The translations under genes and the position numbers were made by a program. A stretch of 64,000 nt of DNA from Tolypocladium sp. Sup5 PDA-1. Taxonomy: Eukaryota > Ascomycota > Sordariomycetes > Hypocreales > Ophiocordycipitaceae. Below are positions 55,257 through 64,000 of the stretch, in pieces. Location of the stretch: assembly GCA_000750105.3 (NCBI GenBank), contig JPHH03000080.1, positions 48,029 through 112,028 on the forward strand, given 5' to 3'. Positions within the stretch are counted from its first letter, which is position 1, and each line of letters begins with the position of its first letter. Below the pieces are notes generated by a model. It was not told the origin of the DNA, searched no databases, and was given only the letters and a program-made list of their open reading frames with translations.

Positions 55257-56601
55257 CTAGCCGTTCTCCGTGGCCGCCGGGGGAATTTCGCCGCTCTGCA
55301 CAACCTCCAGCGGCCATTTTATCATGTCGTGCCAGTCGCCCGTCAGCGCTTCGCCCATGGCGCGCACTTCATGGGCGCCCGCCTCCCCTATCCACCAGAC
55401 GTGTTTATACAGCGACAGCAAGGCAAAGTAGTATGCCAGCAGCACGGTGGCGCGCGGGTGTCCCTCCTGCACCAGCTCGATGAACCTGCCCTTGACCATC
55501 ATGGGGAAGATGATTAACCTCCTACAGACCTCGAACGACTCGCCCTTCCTGGCCGCATCCACGGCGCTGCCCAGGTAGCTGAGAGTTGTCTCATAGGCAT
55601 CCTGGATCTCCGGGTCCCACGGCTCCTCGGCGTCTCGGCCCTCCTTGCGCGCGACGATGTGCTCCAGGCCGCGGCGCCACGTCTCGCTGAACCTTGCCTT
55701 CTCGTCAATGATGATGGGGGTGGTGTTTAGCATCCGGGATGCCACCGACTCGTGGTTGCCGCCGACGATCTTGAGCGCCGCCCGCAAAACCGCCGACGTG
55801 CTCGCGTTCATCATCAGCCACTCCACCGGGGGTTCATACGGGTGTCTCGCGCGCTCCTGCAGCAGGGTAAACGAACACACGCGAAACAGGCTCGAGGTCA
55901 GGCACACAACGTCGGCGTTGGCGGCGCCGATGTCGGCCAGCGCCTTGTTGTGCTCCCGCAGCGCCATGGACAGGTACTTGCGGTGCGCATCCACGGCGGC
56001 AGGCTCCTTCTCCTCGCCCGAGACGGCCAGGTGGAGGGCCGCGAGCGAGTACAGGCAGTAGAGCAGGGCATCCGACTTGAGGGCGAGTCGGGGCACCAGC
56101 GTGGCGTACATGAACTGCGTCTTCTCGTCTATGGCGACGGTGTATCCGGTCTCCGTGACGTACTGGTGCATGAGCCTCACCTCGACCATGCGGCGCTCTC
56201 TCGTCTCGGGGGGGTCGTCCGGCTCCGGGCACCCGTTCGGTCGGGCGATTGCGGCCGCGACTCGGGCTTCCGCGGTGCCGTTGATGAAGGGAGCGGCGGG
56301 GACCATGGAGGTCTCCTGAGGCGGGACCCGGTCATAGAAGCACGTCGCGCGGTGTCGCTCGCAGTTGTCGCACACGGGCTTGGCCTCATCGCACTGCCGA
56401 CGACGGACGGACCGGGTCAGACGAACATGAACTCTGGCGAAGCAAGCCGCACACGAACGAGGTCAACACAGCACAGCGTCCGCTCACCTTGACTCGCCGT
56501 TGGCGACACCGCTGGCAGCCATACCTCGACTTTTTGTGGCTAAGCCTGGGTGCGCGATGGGGAGCGGCTGAGGCAACCCCGAGGTAGTACTGGCTGAACA
56601 T
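55257..56601 (-). CDS. Zn2Cys6 transcription factor, 416 aa
   Basis: Nuclear regulator with an N-terminal zinc cluster split by an intron. Exons 56601-56488 and 56393-55257, total 417 codons, 94-nt intron. The cluster is C29-x2-C32-x6-C39-x6-C46-x2-C49-x6-C56 (GCQRCRQRRVK, then CDEAKPVCDNCERHRATC), preceded by a basic SHKKSRYG. The rest (about 110-400) is the helix-rich fungal-specific C-terminal domain of the short Upc2/sterol-uptake-type regulators (LMHQYVTETGYTVAIDE; LAYYFALLSLYKHVWWIG). The Leu codon TTG before the ATG is not the start. Divergent from dihydroorotate dehydrogenase by 734 bases. Similarity to sterol regulators is architectural only; the target is not known. Confidence 0.87.
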
Positions 56602-57335
56602 CAAACTCTCGGTGCTGAGCGGGGGACGACGCTCCAGGTGTGGCTCGGTGTACAGCGGCTAGGATCGTGACCCCAGGGCGGGTGTTGGCGCTTGTCATCG
56701 CAGAGGGCAGAGGGCGGAGGGCGAGCGATGGGAAGCGTCATGCATCGACGGCGGAGAGAAGGTGGACGAGCCAACCTCCGCTCCGCCTCACGGGACACGC
56801 AGTTGGTCAAGCCCGTGGACGGTGGTACTCGGGTGACATGGATCTCCCGTCACGTTTACTTCCACCGACTTCGCCGACACTTGCCTGCCTACCCTGTAGC
56901 ATGGGGGCAGCGAGCAAGTGAAGAGCGAGGAAAACAAGACAACTAATTCGTTCTCAAAGCTGAAGTTCGAGTGCACAGCTTGTTGCTCCGCTTCAGAGAG
57001 TGTGCACGCCCGAGTCCCGGAGATCCCATGCCAACCTTACGAGCTGTTGGAGCCAGCTCGCGAAAAGGGAAAAGGATATTAAAGGTGACGCCCAAGAGTT
57101 AACGGAGTTGATGGGTGCGAAACCTGAATGGGAGCTGGAGCTGTACAGAGGCAAAGGACGACCTCGGGCTTTTAATACAGTGCGGATTCGGCAAGAATTG
57201 GGTATAATTGACACTGTGGGCCGGGGCCTCTGTTTGAACTTCGACCCGACAATTTTCCCGCGCAGCGACGACGAACAGCTCCATCAGCCATTGAACCCTT
57301 TGGGAGCTGACACGGCCCCGTGTCTCCGCTCGATC
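56602..57335. other. Divergent intergenic, TF and DHODH
   Basis: 734 bases with both promoters. The DHODH frame is open upstream from about 57000 without a usable ATG until 57111, and the presequence fits 57336 better. Confidence 0.4.
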
Positions 57336-58772
57336 ATGTCGTTCTCAACTCTACGATCACGGATTGGCCTCAGAAGCCTCGAGTCGACCCCTCGACTACG
57401 TGCCAGCTGTGCGCAATCGCGATTCGCCGGAGCCCAACGTCGCCATGCCTCGACATCGTCCGAGAACGCCTTCGTCGGGGCTGGCCGTGCAAAGGCCGTC
57501 CTATACGGCAGCGCGTTAGCAGCCTCTCTATACGTCGCATACCTCTACACGACCGACACGCGAGCCTTTGTCCACCGATGGGTCGTGCCGCCAGTGCTCC
57601 GGCTGGTGTTTCCCGACGCCGAAGATGCCCATCACGCCGGGACGTCCATGATGAAGCTCCTCTACCAGCTCAACCTCCACCCCCGCGAACGCGATAGCTC
57701 CCTCAGCGCCCCGGAACTGTCGGCCGCCGTCTTCGACACCCAACTGAGCAACCCGATTGGCATCTCGGCCGGCCTCGACAAGGATGGCGATATCCCCGAT
57801 GCGTTGTTTGCCTTGGGAGCTGGTGTCGTCGAGATTGGCGGCATCACGCCGGTTCCCCAAGCTGGCAACCCCAAGCCGCGTGTGTTTCGTGTACCGGCGG
57901 TAGATGGGATGGTGAACAGGTACGGGCTGAACTCGCGAGGTGCCGACGCTGTGGCCATCCGACTTCGAGACCGCCTGCGCCGATTTGCCCAGTCGCTGGG
58001 TGTGAGCGAGACGGCAGTCCTCGATGGGGAGACGGGAGTGCCCCCAGGCAGCTTGCAGCGAGGCCGGCTACTCGCCGTGCAAATAGCCAAGAACAAGGAA
58101 ACGGACGAGAGGGACGAGAAGGCGGTCGCGATGGATTACGTGTACTGCGTACAGAGACTGGCGCGGTACGCCGATGTACTGGTCGTCAACGTCAGCAGCC
58201 CGAATACGCCCGGACTCCGAGACCTGCAGGCAACCGAGCCCCTGACGAGGCTGCTGAGCGCCGTCGTCGACGAGGCATCCAAGACGGACAGGAAGACGCG
58301 GCCCAAGGTCATGGTCAAGGTGTCGCCTGACGAGGACGAGGATGAGCAGATGGAGGGCATCGTGCAGGCAGTCTACAGGAGCGGCGTGGATGGTGTTATT
58401 GTTGGAAACACGACCAAGAGAAGGACAGGGTTGGTCCCGGACGGCGTTAGGCTGACTGGCAAGGAGCAGACAGCCTTGATGGAGCAGGGAGGCTATTCCG
58501 GCCCCGCCATGTTCAACCGCACGCTGGATCTGGTCGCGCGGTATCGCAAGATGATGGATTCGCAATCGTTCAGCTCCAAGGAGGGGGCGAAGGAGGCAAG
58601 CAGCGGCGCGGGGCAGAAGATCCTCTTCGCGACGGGCGGCATCACGAACGGAGAGCAGGCGTTGAAGGTGCTGAACGCGGGCGCGAGCGTGGCCATGGTG
58701 TACACGGGCATGGTCTACGGCGGCGCGGGCACGGTGACGCGGATCAAGAGGGAGATGAAGGAGCTGCTGTAA
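57336..58772 (+). CDS. Mitochondrial dihydroorotate dehydrogenase (class 2), 478 aa
   Basis: Inner-membrane flavoenzyme of de novo pyrimidine synthesis: oxidises dihydroorotate to orotate and reduces ubiquinone, FMN bound. Single exon. Residues 1-45 form an Arg/Ser-rich mitochondrial presequence (MSFSTLRSRIGLRS). A membrane helix follows at about 55-75 (KAVLYGSALAASLYVAYLY), marking class 2. The TIM barrel from about 110 has NPIGISAGLDKDGDI, EIGGITPVPQAGNPKPR, NRYGLNSRGA, LLAVQIAKNKET, catalytic-Ser loop VNVSSPNTPGLRDLQ, MVKVSPDEDEDE, GVIVGNTT, and the FMN phosphate site FATGGITNGEQAL and MVYTGMVYGG. The ATG at 57336 gives the presequence directly; the upstream frame is open without a good start. 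Slightly long (human 395) because of the presequence and a Ser/Gly insert near 420. Confidence 0.95.
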   Translation: MSFSTLRSRIGLRSLESTPRLRASCAQSRFAGAQRRHASTSSENAFVGAGRAKAVLYGSALAASLYVAYLYTTDTRAFVHRWVVPPVLRLVFPDAEDAHHAGTSMMKLLYQLNLHPRERDSSLSAPELSAAVFDTQLSNPIGISAGLDKDGDIPDALFALGAGVVEIGGITPVPQAGNPKPRVFRVPAVDGMVNRYGLNSRGADAVAIRLRDRLRRFAQSLGVSETAVLDGETGVPPGSLQRGRLLAVQIAKNKETDERDEKAVAMDYVYCVQRLARYADVLVVNVSSPNTPGLRDLQATEPLTRLLSAVVDEASKTDRKTRPKVMVKVSPDEDEDEQMEGIVQAVYRSGVDGVIVGNTTKRRTGLVPDGVRLTGKEQTALMEQGGYSGPAMFNRTLDLVARYRKMMDSQSFSSKEGAKEASSGAGQKILFATGGITNGEQALKVLNAGASVAMVYTGMVYGGAGTVTRIKREMKELL

Positions 58773-60820
58773 CTTGAGCCAACCAATAATACCAACGATC
58801 GTCGATAAATTGCGGTCTATTTTTGTCGTGCCGCGCAAGACGACGAGGCTGGGAGCTGGAAGATGGGCGAGATATCCAGCTGGTCACGCTGGTCTATCTG
58901 ATTTGAATGAAGGCCACTGTTGCGGCTCGTCGGTAGGCGTTGCTGGGCCGCGTGGGCTGTGCAGCGCTGCTTCGACTCGTCTCATGGATGGAGATCAGAG
59001 ATCGGCGGAGTCTTGGCAAGCCAGGCGGGGAGGCGGTGGTGGTTCTCCAGAGAACTTACTCGTACACGCGACCATCCAATCTTATGCTGGCCGATGCGTG
59101 GCGGTGACGAGGCCAATGCCATCGGCGGGCGCCGACGGTGTTGTTTCAATCGGCGAGGGAATTTAGTGTGTTTGCGAGCTTCTCGATATTGTCCACGTAA
59201 GAAGCGTGACGATGCCGTCGTCAAGGCTGTCGATCGTCTCTAACTTTAGAATCTGTTTTGCCTGGTAGGGCACTGCGGAGTGACGCTGGGCTACGCAAGC
59301 CTTGTGGTGCATTAGATGCCATGATTCGCCGAATCTCCATTTAGAAACTTCAGCTTCCATCGTGGCCGTTGATACGGAGTAAGTGTACGTGCAGCATTTA
59401 AAACATGGCTATTGGCAGTTTGCCTGCCTGATTACGCACTTCGCCTCGACGCGTGGAGACTGGTTGGTTGCACTGGGTGCAAGCGAGGTGTTGGCCGTTG
59501 GAGACGGGTTGATTCGTGGCTTTGGGGGGGGGGGTGGCCAGCGGGAGGCGCCACTGCCGGGGGCATGGGACAGTCCCAACTGGGCAAGTTGTCGTGTGAG
59601 CGGACGAAGTCGATTCAACCACGGACTAGTGGGACAGGTACCCAGATCGACAACCTAAACGTTGTTGCTTACTATTACACCTTTGTTTTGATGTGGTGGC
59701 TTTGGGTGTGAGCACTGAACACCTTGGCCTGCTGCAAGTTGATGCAGGCATCCATCCGGCTTTGATCAATGCTCACCACTGATTCAGACCGTGACGATGG
59801 AAGCCCAGGGTCCGCGCGTCCGTGGTGTGACGAACCTGCAGCCCATCACAGCACCAACCACGACGTCGGTTACGCGGTGTTGGTGCAAAAATAGTCAATG
59901 CTAACAATGGCCCCCACTGCCGTCCCCAATGACGGCCATCCGAAGGGCTGATCGGCCGGTAGGTAGACGGGCAGTGAGGGCTGACTCCCAACTGTCCCGT
60001 CGTGACACTGATTAGACGACGTCGTGTTGGAGGCCTGCTGGGACGGTCTCCACCCCATCCCGGGGATGGCCAGGGATGCTCGGGCCATCGGTGGCAGGCG
60101 AGGTGAGTCCTGACGATGCCGAGACGAAAACAGCGGCCTTTGTCTCGGTCGAGCAGGGAGGTTGCACCAAAAGGAACGTGCAACTGCTGTGGCCAGGCGA
60201 CACCACCAAGGGAAACGAGCCACGCTCGACGCATAGTTTCTGCACCTACGGACTCGTTCCCGCATTACCCGAGCCACTCGGCCAACGTCCGCATGGTGGC
60301 ACCGTGGGATTGATTGGAGGCGTAACCGTGGAGGAGGCTGCTCGGGCAGTGTCACTGTGGCCATCTTTGGGCGTGTCCCATGTTCATGGGGTCGTGATGG
60401 CTTCTTCGGGGGAACAGCGACGAGCCCTGGGGTGCCTAGACAGGGAGGGTAAATCCTCCATACTGTAAGTACTCCGTAGTCTGTTGTTGAATTCCATCAG
60501 AGACGTTGCCTGTTCGTCCCTTTGATGGACGTTGGGACGTCGATGCGTCGTCTGTGGTTACCCAGGAAAGACGGTGGAGCCACGGAGGCGAGGCATGGAC
60601 TGACTGACAACCACGAGCTTGCGCTACCGACAGATAGTGACGTACCCTGAGCCTCGTTGGGCGTGGATGAGCGAAGCTGCCGTTTGTGATTCGGGAGAGG
60701 CGTTGCACGTTCCCGCATATCCCTGTCGGTTGCTTGAGCTTCCCCTGTTGGTCCAGGTCTCGGCTGCCGCAATGACGATGGAGCCACCAGCTGGGGAGCT
60801 CTCAACAGCTCCCTTGCACA
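58773..60820. other. Intergenic, gene-poor
   Basis: Two kilobases with many short antiparallel frames, a G11 run (59524-59534) and two half-sites of the TACGGAGTA motif. No domain, start/splice logic or RNA gene was found. Confidence 0.4.
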
Positions 60821-60828
60821 TATAAATA
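60821..60828 (+). promoter_or_regulatory. TATA box (TATAAATA) of the GPI-anchored protein gene
   Basis: A strong consensus, about 207 bases upstream of the ATG at 61035, with a pyrimidine/CA-rich leader in between, a usual layout for highly expressed fungal genes. Confidence 0.55.
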
Positions 60829-61034
60829 ACCCACGACCCAGGAGGCATTATTGCAGAGACATTCAAACCAGCCTATTCACTGCAATTCACACTGAAACAC
60901 TGGTCAACTTTGCCAATTGGCGGCCCGAGCTTGTTGAAACGTGGAAACTGCATCCATCTCGCTCGATCGCCCCCTCGCCCAGCTCTACCTTGCACCCAAC
61001 AACAACCACTCCACGACAAGCATCACCCCCCATC

Positions 61035-61810
61035 ATGTACTCCCGCCAGACCCTCGCCCTGGCCGTAGCGCCCCTCCTGCTCGCCGTCCACGCCAGCGTC
61101 GACCTCGACATGCACGACGTGCCCACCTCCTGCCAGACCATCTGCGGCCCCGTCGGCCAGCTCTCCGACAAGTGCGACACCGACCTCCTGAGCGACATTG
61201 ACCGCGACGAGAAGCTGCTCGAGGCCCAGTGTGTCTGCACCAACAAGAGCTTCGACGTGGCCAAGATTGCCGCCCTGTGCGCCGACTGCATGCACCAGAG
61301 CGCGAAGCAGCGCAAGCGAGACGACCACAAGCAGGGGGGCCTCGAGGGTCGGTCTACATTCATCGATCCTCTTTGTTTAGGCAACACAATGCTAACCATG
61401 GAATAGACATTGATGACCTCTTGGCCACCTGCGGATTCGCCAGCACAACGTACAGCACAGCCGCCACGAGCGAGGTCCAGAACATCAACGTCGTCGCCAC
61501 CGCACCGACCGACATCAAGCAGCTGACCACGACCCTGACCGGCGGCGCCCAGCCCCCCGCGCAGACCTCTGGAAGTGCCTCCGGTAGCGGCAGCATGACC
61601 AGCGTCGGCGGCAGCTCCAGCATGCCTTCTGGCGCAACCACCGCCACGAGCAGCCGTAGCTCTGCGGTGAGCGGCTCCCAGACGCGAACCACGACGACAG
61701 CGACCGTGAATGCCGCCCCTGGTGTCCAGCCCCTTGGTGGTGCGTCCGCTGCCGGCGTTCTCTACGTCGCGGGTGCATTTGTCGCTGGAGGTTGGATGAT
61801 GCTTCAGTGA
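61035..61810 (+). CDS. GPI-anchored Cys-rich surface protein, 238 aa
   Basis: Predicted cell-wall/plasma-membrane protein. Exons 61035-61347 and 61407-61810 (59-nt intron, donor GTCGGT, branch GCTAAC), 239 codons with stop. Signal peptide MYSRQTLALAVAPLLLAVHA. The mature N-terminal part (about 20-120) has eight Cys in the order C-x3-C-x9-C ... C-x-C ... C-x2-C ... C (VPTSCQTICGP, KCDTD, QCVCTNKSF, LCADC, TCGF), reminiscent of CFEM and Cap22-like fungal proteins. Spacing does not fully match CFEM, and a cleavage-like KRKRDDHK lies inside. Then a Ser/Thr/Gly-rich spacer (about 150-215), likely O-glycosylated, and a C-terminal hydrophobic helix (GVLYVAGAFVAGGWMML) as GPI signal. Exact ligand unknown; CFEM relatives bind heme. 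Confidence 0.82.
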
Positions 61811-62289
61811 AGCATCGTGTTTCTTGCCAAGCCAGTAATTGTATCGACACGCCGGGCACAGGCGAAGGCTTTGTTACGACAGGAATGAGATTGTTTATAA
61901 TATGACTGACGGCTGTGTTATTTGCCGAAGACGGAAATGACAAGGTCAGGGCTCTGTTTGAGCTGGTTCGTGTACCAGATTTCTACAACGTAATGCATTT
62001 GTCTTATTGATATCCTCGTGTCGCCATTGTTACTATAAACCTCTGTCTTGTAATAGCTCGAATGAAGGCATTCCCTACCTGCGCCGCTCTGCTTTACAAT
62101 TGTTAAAATGAAGGCGTGCTGCCATATGCCTTTCAAGAAACGTTGATCTATAGAACTCAGCTGAGTACAGTAGAAGGCGAAATGGGTGTCGCTAACCTTT
62201 TAGTTAACTTTGATAATTACCGCAGGGTAGGCCTGTGGTTGGTGTGAGAACACAAGTGTACTGGGGAGGTACTGAGAGAAAGGTATAGT
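61811..62289. other. Intergenic, GPI-gene 3' region to LINE edge
   Basis: AT-rich 479 bases with no gene. The left edge of the LINE remnant cannot be placed more precisely than about 62,290. Confidence 0.4.
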
Positions 62290-63540
62290 TCATCAAGAAG
62301 AAGTGGTACGGAAACGAGGAGTTCATCGCAAGGGAGTTCAAGACGTATTTGGCCCGGACAAGGAGAGCACCATTGACCTAGTGCTAGCGACGTCAGAACT
62401 GGCAGACGAAATGGTAACATGCGCCCTACATCCGACCGAACACGGGTCGGACCATAGAGCGATTCAGACGACGTTCGACGTCGCGACGCCCGAGAGGACC
62501 ACGATGCAAAGACTCCTGTTCAAGAACGCCCCGTGGATTCTCATAGGAGCCAGAGTGGAAGACAATCTCCGGCCGCTTCCCTGGACTATCGACGTGCAGA
62601 CGCAGACGGACCAGCTAATAGGGGTCGTTCTAGAGGCGATCCACGAGCTAACGCCTCGAGCACAACCACCACCGTACGCGAAACGCTGGTGGATAAAGGA
62701 CTTGACACGACTTCGGCGGGCATACACCTTCTAGCGGAATCAAGCTAGGGCACAGCGGCGAGTAGGCCAGACGCGACCCGACCTAGAACGGCGGGCCAAG
62801 GAAGCTGCCAAGGAGTACCACGATGCCATTCGAGGCCAGAAGAAAGCACATTGGGACGAATTCCTAAGCGAAGACATCAACATCTAGAAGGCTGCCAAGT
62901 ACCTCAAACCTAGCAAGGATACCACAGACGATAAAGTGCCACCTTTGAAGAGGGGGGATGGATCCATGACCATAGATAAGGTAAAGCAGGCAGAGGAGCT
63001 GCTCGGCACGTTCTTCCCGCCGCTGCTAGCAATAATTGATGCCGAAGGGGCACGACCACAGCGGGAAGAGGTGCCCATGCCGGACCTGACCCTAGAAGAA
63101 ATCGAGGAGAAGGTCATGGCGGCGAAACCGTGGAAAGCAGCCGGAGAGGATGGTCTCCCGGCGATGGTGTGGAAGAGACTCTGGCATGTGGTGAAGTATC
63201 GAGTATGGGCCCTCTTCGATGCGTCGCTCAGAGACGGCATAGTGCCTCACCAATGGCGGACCGCGAGGATCATTCGTCTGAAGAAGCCGGACAAGGGAGA
63301 CTACACGGTGGCTAAGGCGTGGCGACCGATATCACTTCTGTCAACACTTGGCAAGATAATGGAAGCGGTCGTCGCAGAACGGATCTCCTACGCGGTAGAG
63401 GCCTACGGGCTCCTACCCGCAAATAACTTCGGAGCGAGAAAGCGACGGTCAGCCGAGCAAGCGCTCCTGCTTCTGCAAGAACAGATCTACAAAGCGTGGA
63501 GAGGCAGCAAGGTGCTTAGCCTAATCAGTACAACACTGGG
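62290..63540 (+). mobile_element. Truncated non-LTR retrotransposon (Tad-like LINE)
   Basis: Non-LTR element remnant with the C-terminal end of an AP-type endonuclease (STIDLVLATSELADEMV; HGSDHRAIQTTFD) followed by the linker and the start of a reverse transcriptase (KPWKAAGEDGLPAMVWKRLW; RTARIIRLKKPDKGDYTVAK; WRPISLLSTLGKIMEAVV). Reading is in one frame, interrupted by two TAG codons (62732-62734 and 62885-62887) where the family would be expected to have Trp. The 5' half (rest of the endonuclease and ORF1) and the RT catalytic Y-x-D-D region and RNase H are missing. The element ends abruptly at about 63,530-63,540. No target-site duplication could be shown. Not active. Confidence 0.88.
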
Positions 63541-63599
63541 GCAAAATGAGCGTATAGAGAGTGTGTATGTATTTATTACCCACCAATGTTAAAGAGGGT

Positions 63600-63999
63600 G
63601 TGCCACTCTGCGGACTGCCATAAGCATAAAGGGTAGCTCTGCCGCATCTGAGAAGCTGGCTTGTTTTTTGAGGGAGGCCGGCGAGGTTATTGACGCTGGT
63701 GAGAGTGGAATGCTCTCTGCTGAGAACCCTCCCTTGCCTCGAGAGCTCGCCGATTCATCTGCTCTTTGTACTTTCCCTGGCGTAGCTGCACGGACGCAAG
63801 ATTGCTAACGCTCACGAGCGTATCCGGATGCTCCGCCGAAATCCTCTCCCTCGCCGCTAGAGCTCGCCGGCTCATCTGTTCGGCCTCTTCGTACTTTCCC
63901 TGTCGTTGCAGCACCCTCGCAAGGTTGCTGACGCTCGCGAGGGTATCTGGATGCTCTCTGCCGAGAACCCCCCCCCCCCCCCCCCTTTTTAATATTTAA
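63600..63999 (-). pseudogene. Broken TPR-repeat (NB-ARC/NLR-type) gene fragment
   Basis: On the minus strand: tandem 42-residue tetratricopeptide units of the kinesin-light-chain kind, as found at the end of fungal NB-ARC/NACHT-TPR proteins (REHPDTLASVSNLARVLQRQ; GKYEEAEQMSRRALAARER; EHPDTLVSVSNLASVQLRQG). The third unit is damaged: an internal deletion (GKYKEQMNRRALEARE) is followed by a frameshift near 63,735, after which the repeat resumes in another frame (REHSTLTSVNNLAGL) before ending. The upstream part lies beyond the window or is replaced by the poly-C run. One gene fragment, decayed. Confidence 0.8.
63967..63985. repeat. Poly-C tract of 19 bases at the window edge
   Basis: Read directly. 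It interrupts the TPR frame and may mark an assembly or contig break rather than native sequence. Confidence 0.85.
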
Positions 64000-64000
64000 A

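Noticed and set aside
57000..57335. Upstream in-frame extension of dihydroorotate dehydrogenase
   Set aside because: There is no ATG at the far end of the frame, and it would bury the mitochondrial presequence behind 112 unrelated residues.
59773..60364. Overlapping open frames of 110-165 codons in the DHODH-GPI interval
   Set aside because: Both strands open through GC-rich sequence; Arg/Pro-rich products with no domain.

Overview
This is nuclear DNA of a filamentous ascomycete (Pezizomycotina). Genes are compact and interrupted by 45-110 nt GT-AG introns with CTRAC-type branch sites. The gene content also fits: Zn2Cys6 regulators, a fungal NLR, a fungal 7TM rhodopsin-domain protein, a hybrid histidine kinase, tyrosinase, a UstYa-type remnant and a Tad-like LINE fragment. 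The style suits Sordariomycetes, perhaps Hypocreales; no species can be named from the sequence alone. I support 22 intact protein genes, three decayed genes or remnants and one broken retroelement. I found no rRNA, tRNA or CRISPR.

Layout. 0-8.4 kb is a housekeeping block: a TM9SF/EMP70 endosomal protein, Mediator subunit Med4, a six-exon gene for complex III subunit QCR10, the N-glycan glucosyltransferase ALG10, and a small conserved-looking hypothetical. 8.4-12.8 kb is gene-poor and holds one frameshifted coding relic. 12.8-29.2 kb carries a CHIP-like TPR/U-box ubiquitin ligase, an MFS drug:H+ antiporter, a 1,617-aa NLR (alpha/beta-hydrolase, NACHT, WD40), a fructosamine-3-kinase-like protein, a Zn2Cys6 regulator next to a quinone-reductase-like MDR enzyme, a small cupin, and a Ser/Asp-rich single-pass membrane protein. 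30.5-34.5 kb is a GAF hybrid histidine kinase.

35-55 kb looks more accessory. It has a seven-TM rhodopsin-domain protein divergent from a secreted tyrosinase, a 1,006-aa ankyrin protein, an SDS-hydrolase-type alkyl sulfatase, a decayed UstYa-family gene, a secreted M43 metalloprotease and an M3 oligopeptidase. 55-62 kb has a second Zn2Cys6 regulator, mitochondrial dihydroorotate dehydrogenase and a GPI-anchored Cys-rich surface protein. The last 1.7 kb is a 5'- and 3'-truncated LINE with RIP-like stops, followed by a broken TPR-repeat gene that ends in a poly-C run at the window edge.

Functionally, the left half is mostly core cell biology (secretory pathway, Pol II transcription, respiration, N-glycosylation, protein quality control). 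Sensing and defence genes (NLR, histidine kinase, 7TM protein, MFS pump) sit among it. The 35-52 kb segment suggests extracellular or xenobiotic chemistry (tyrosinase, alkyl sulfatase, secreted protease). Many coding models depend on splice joins that I worked out by hand; each is stated with its positions.
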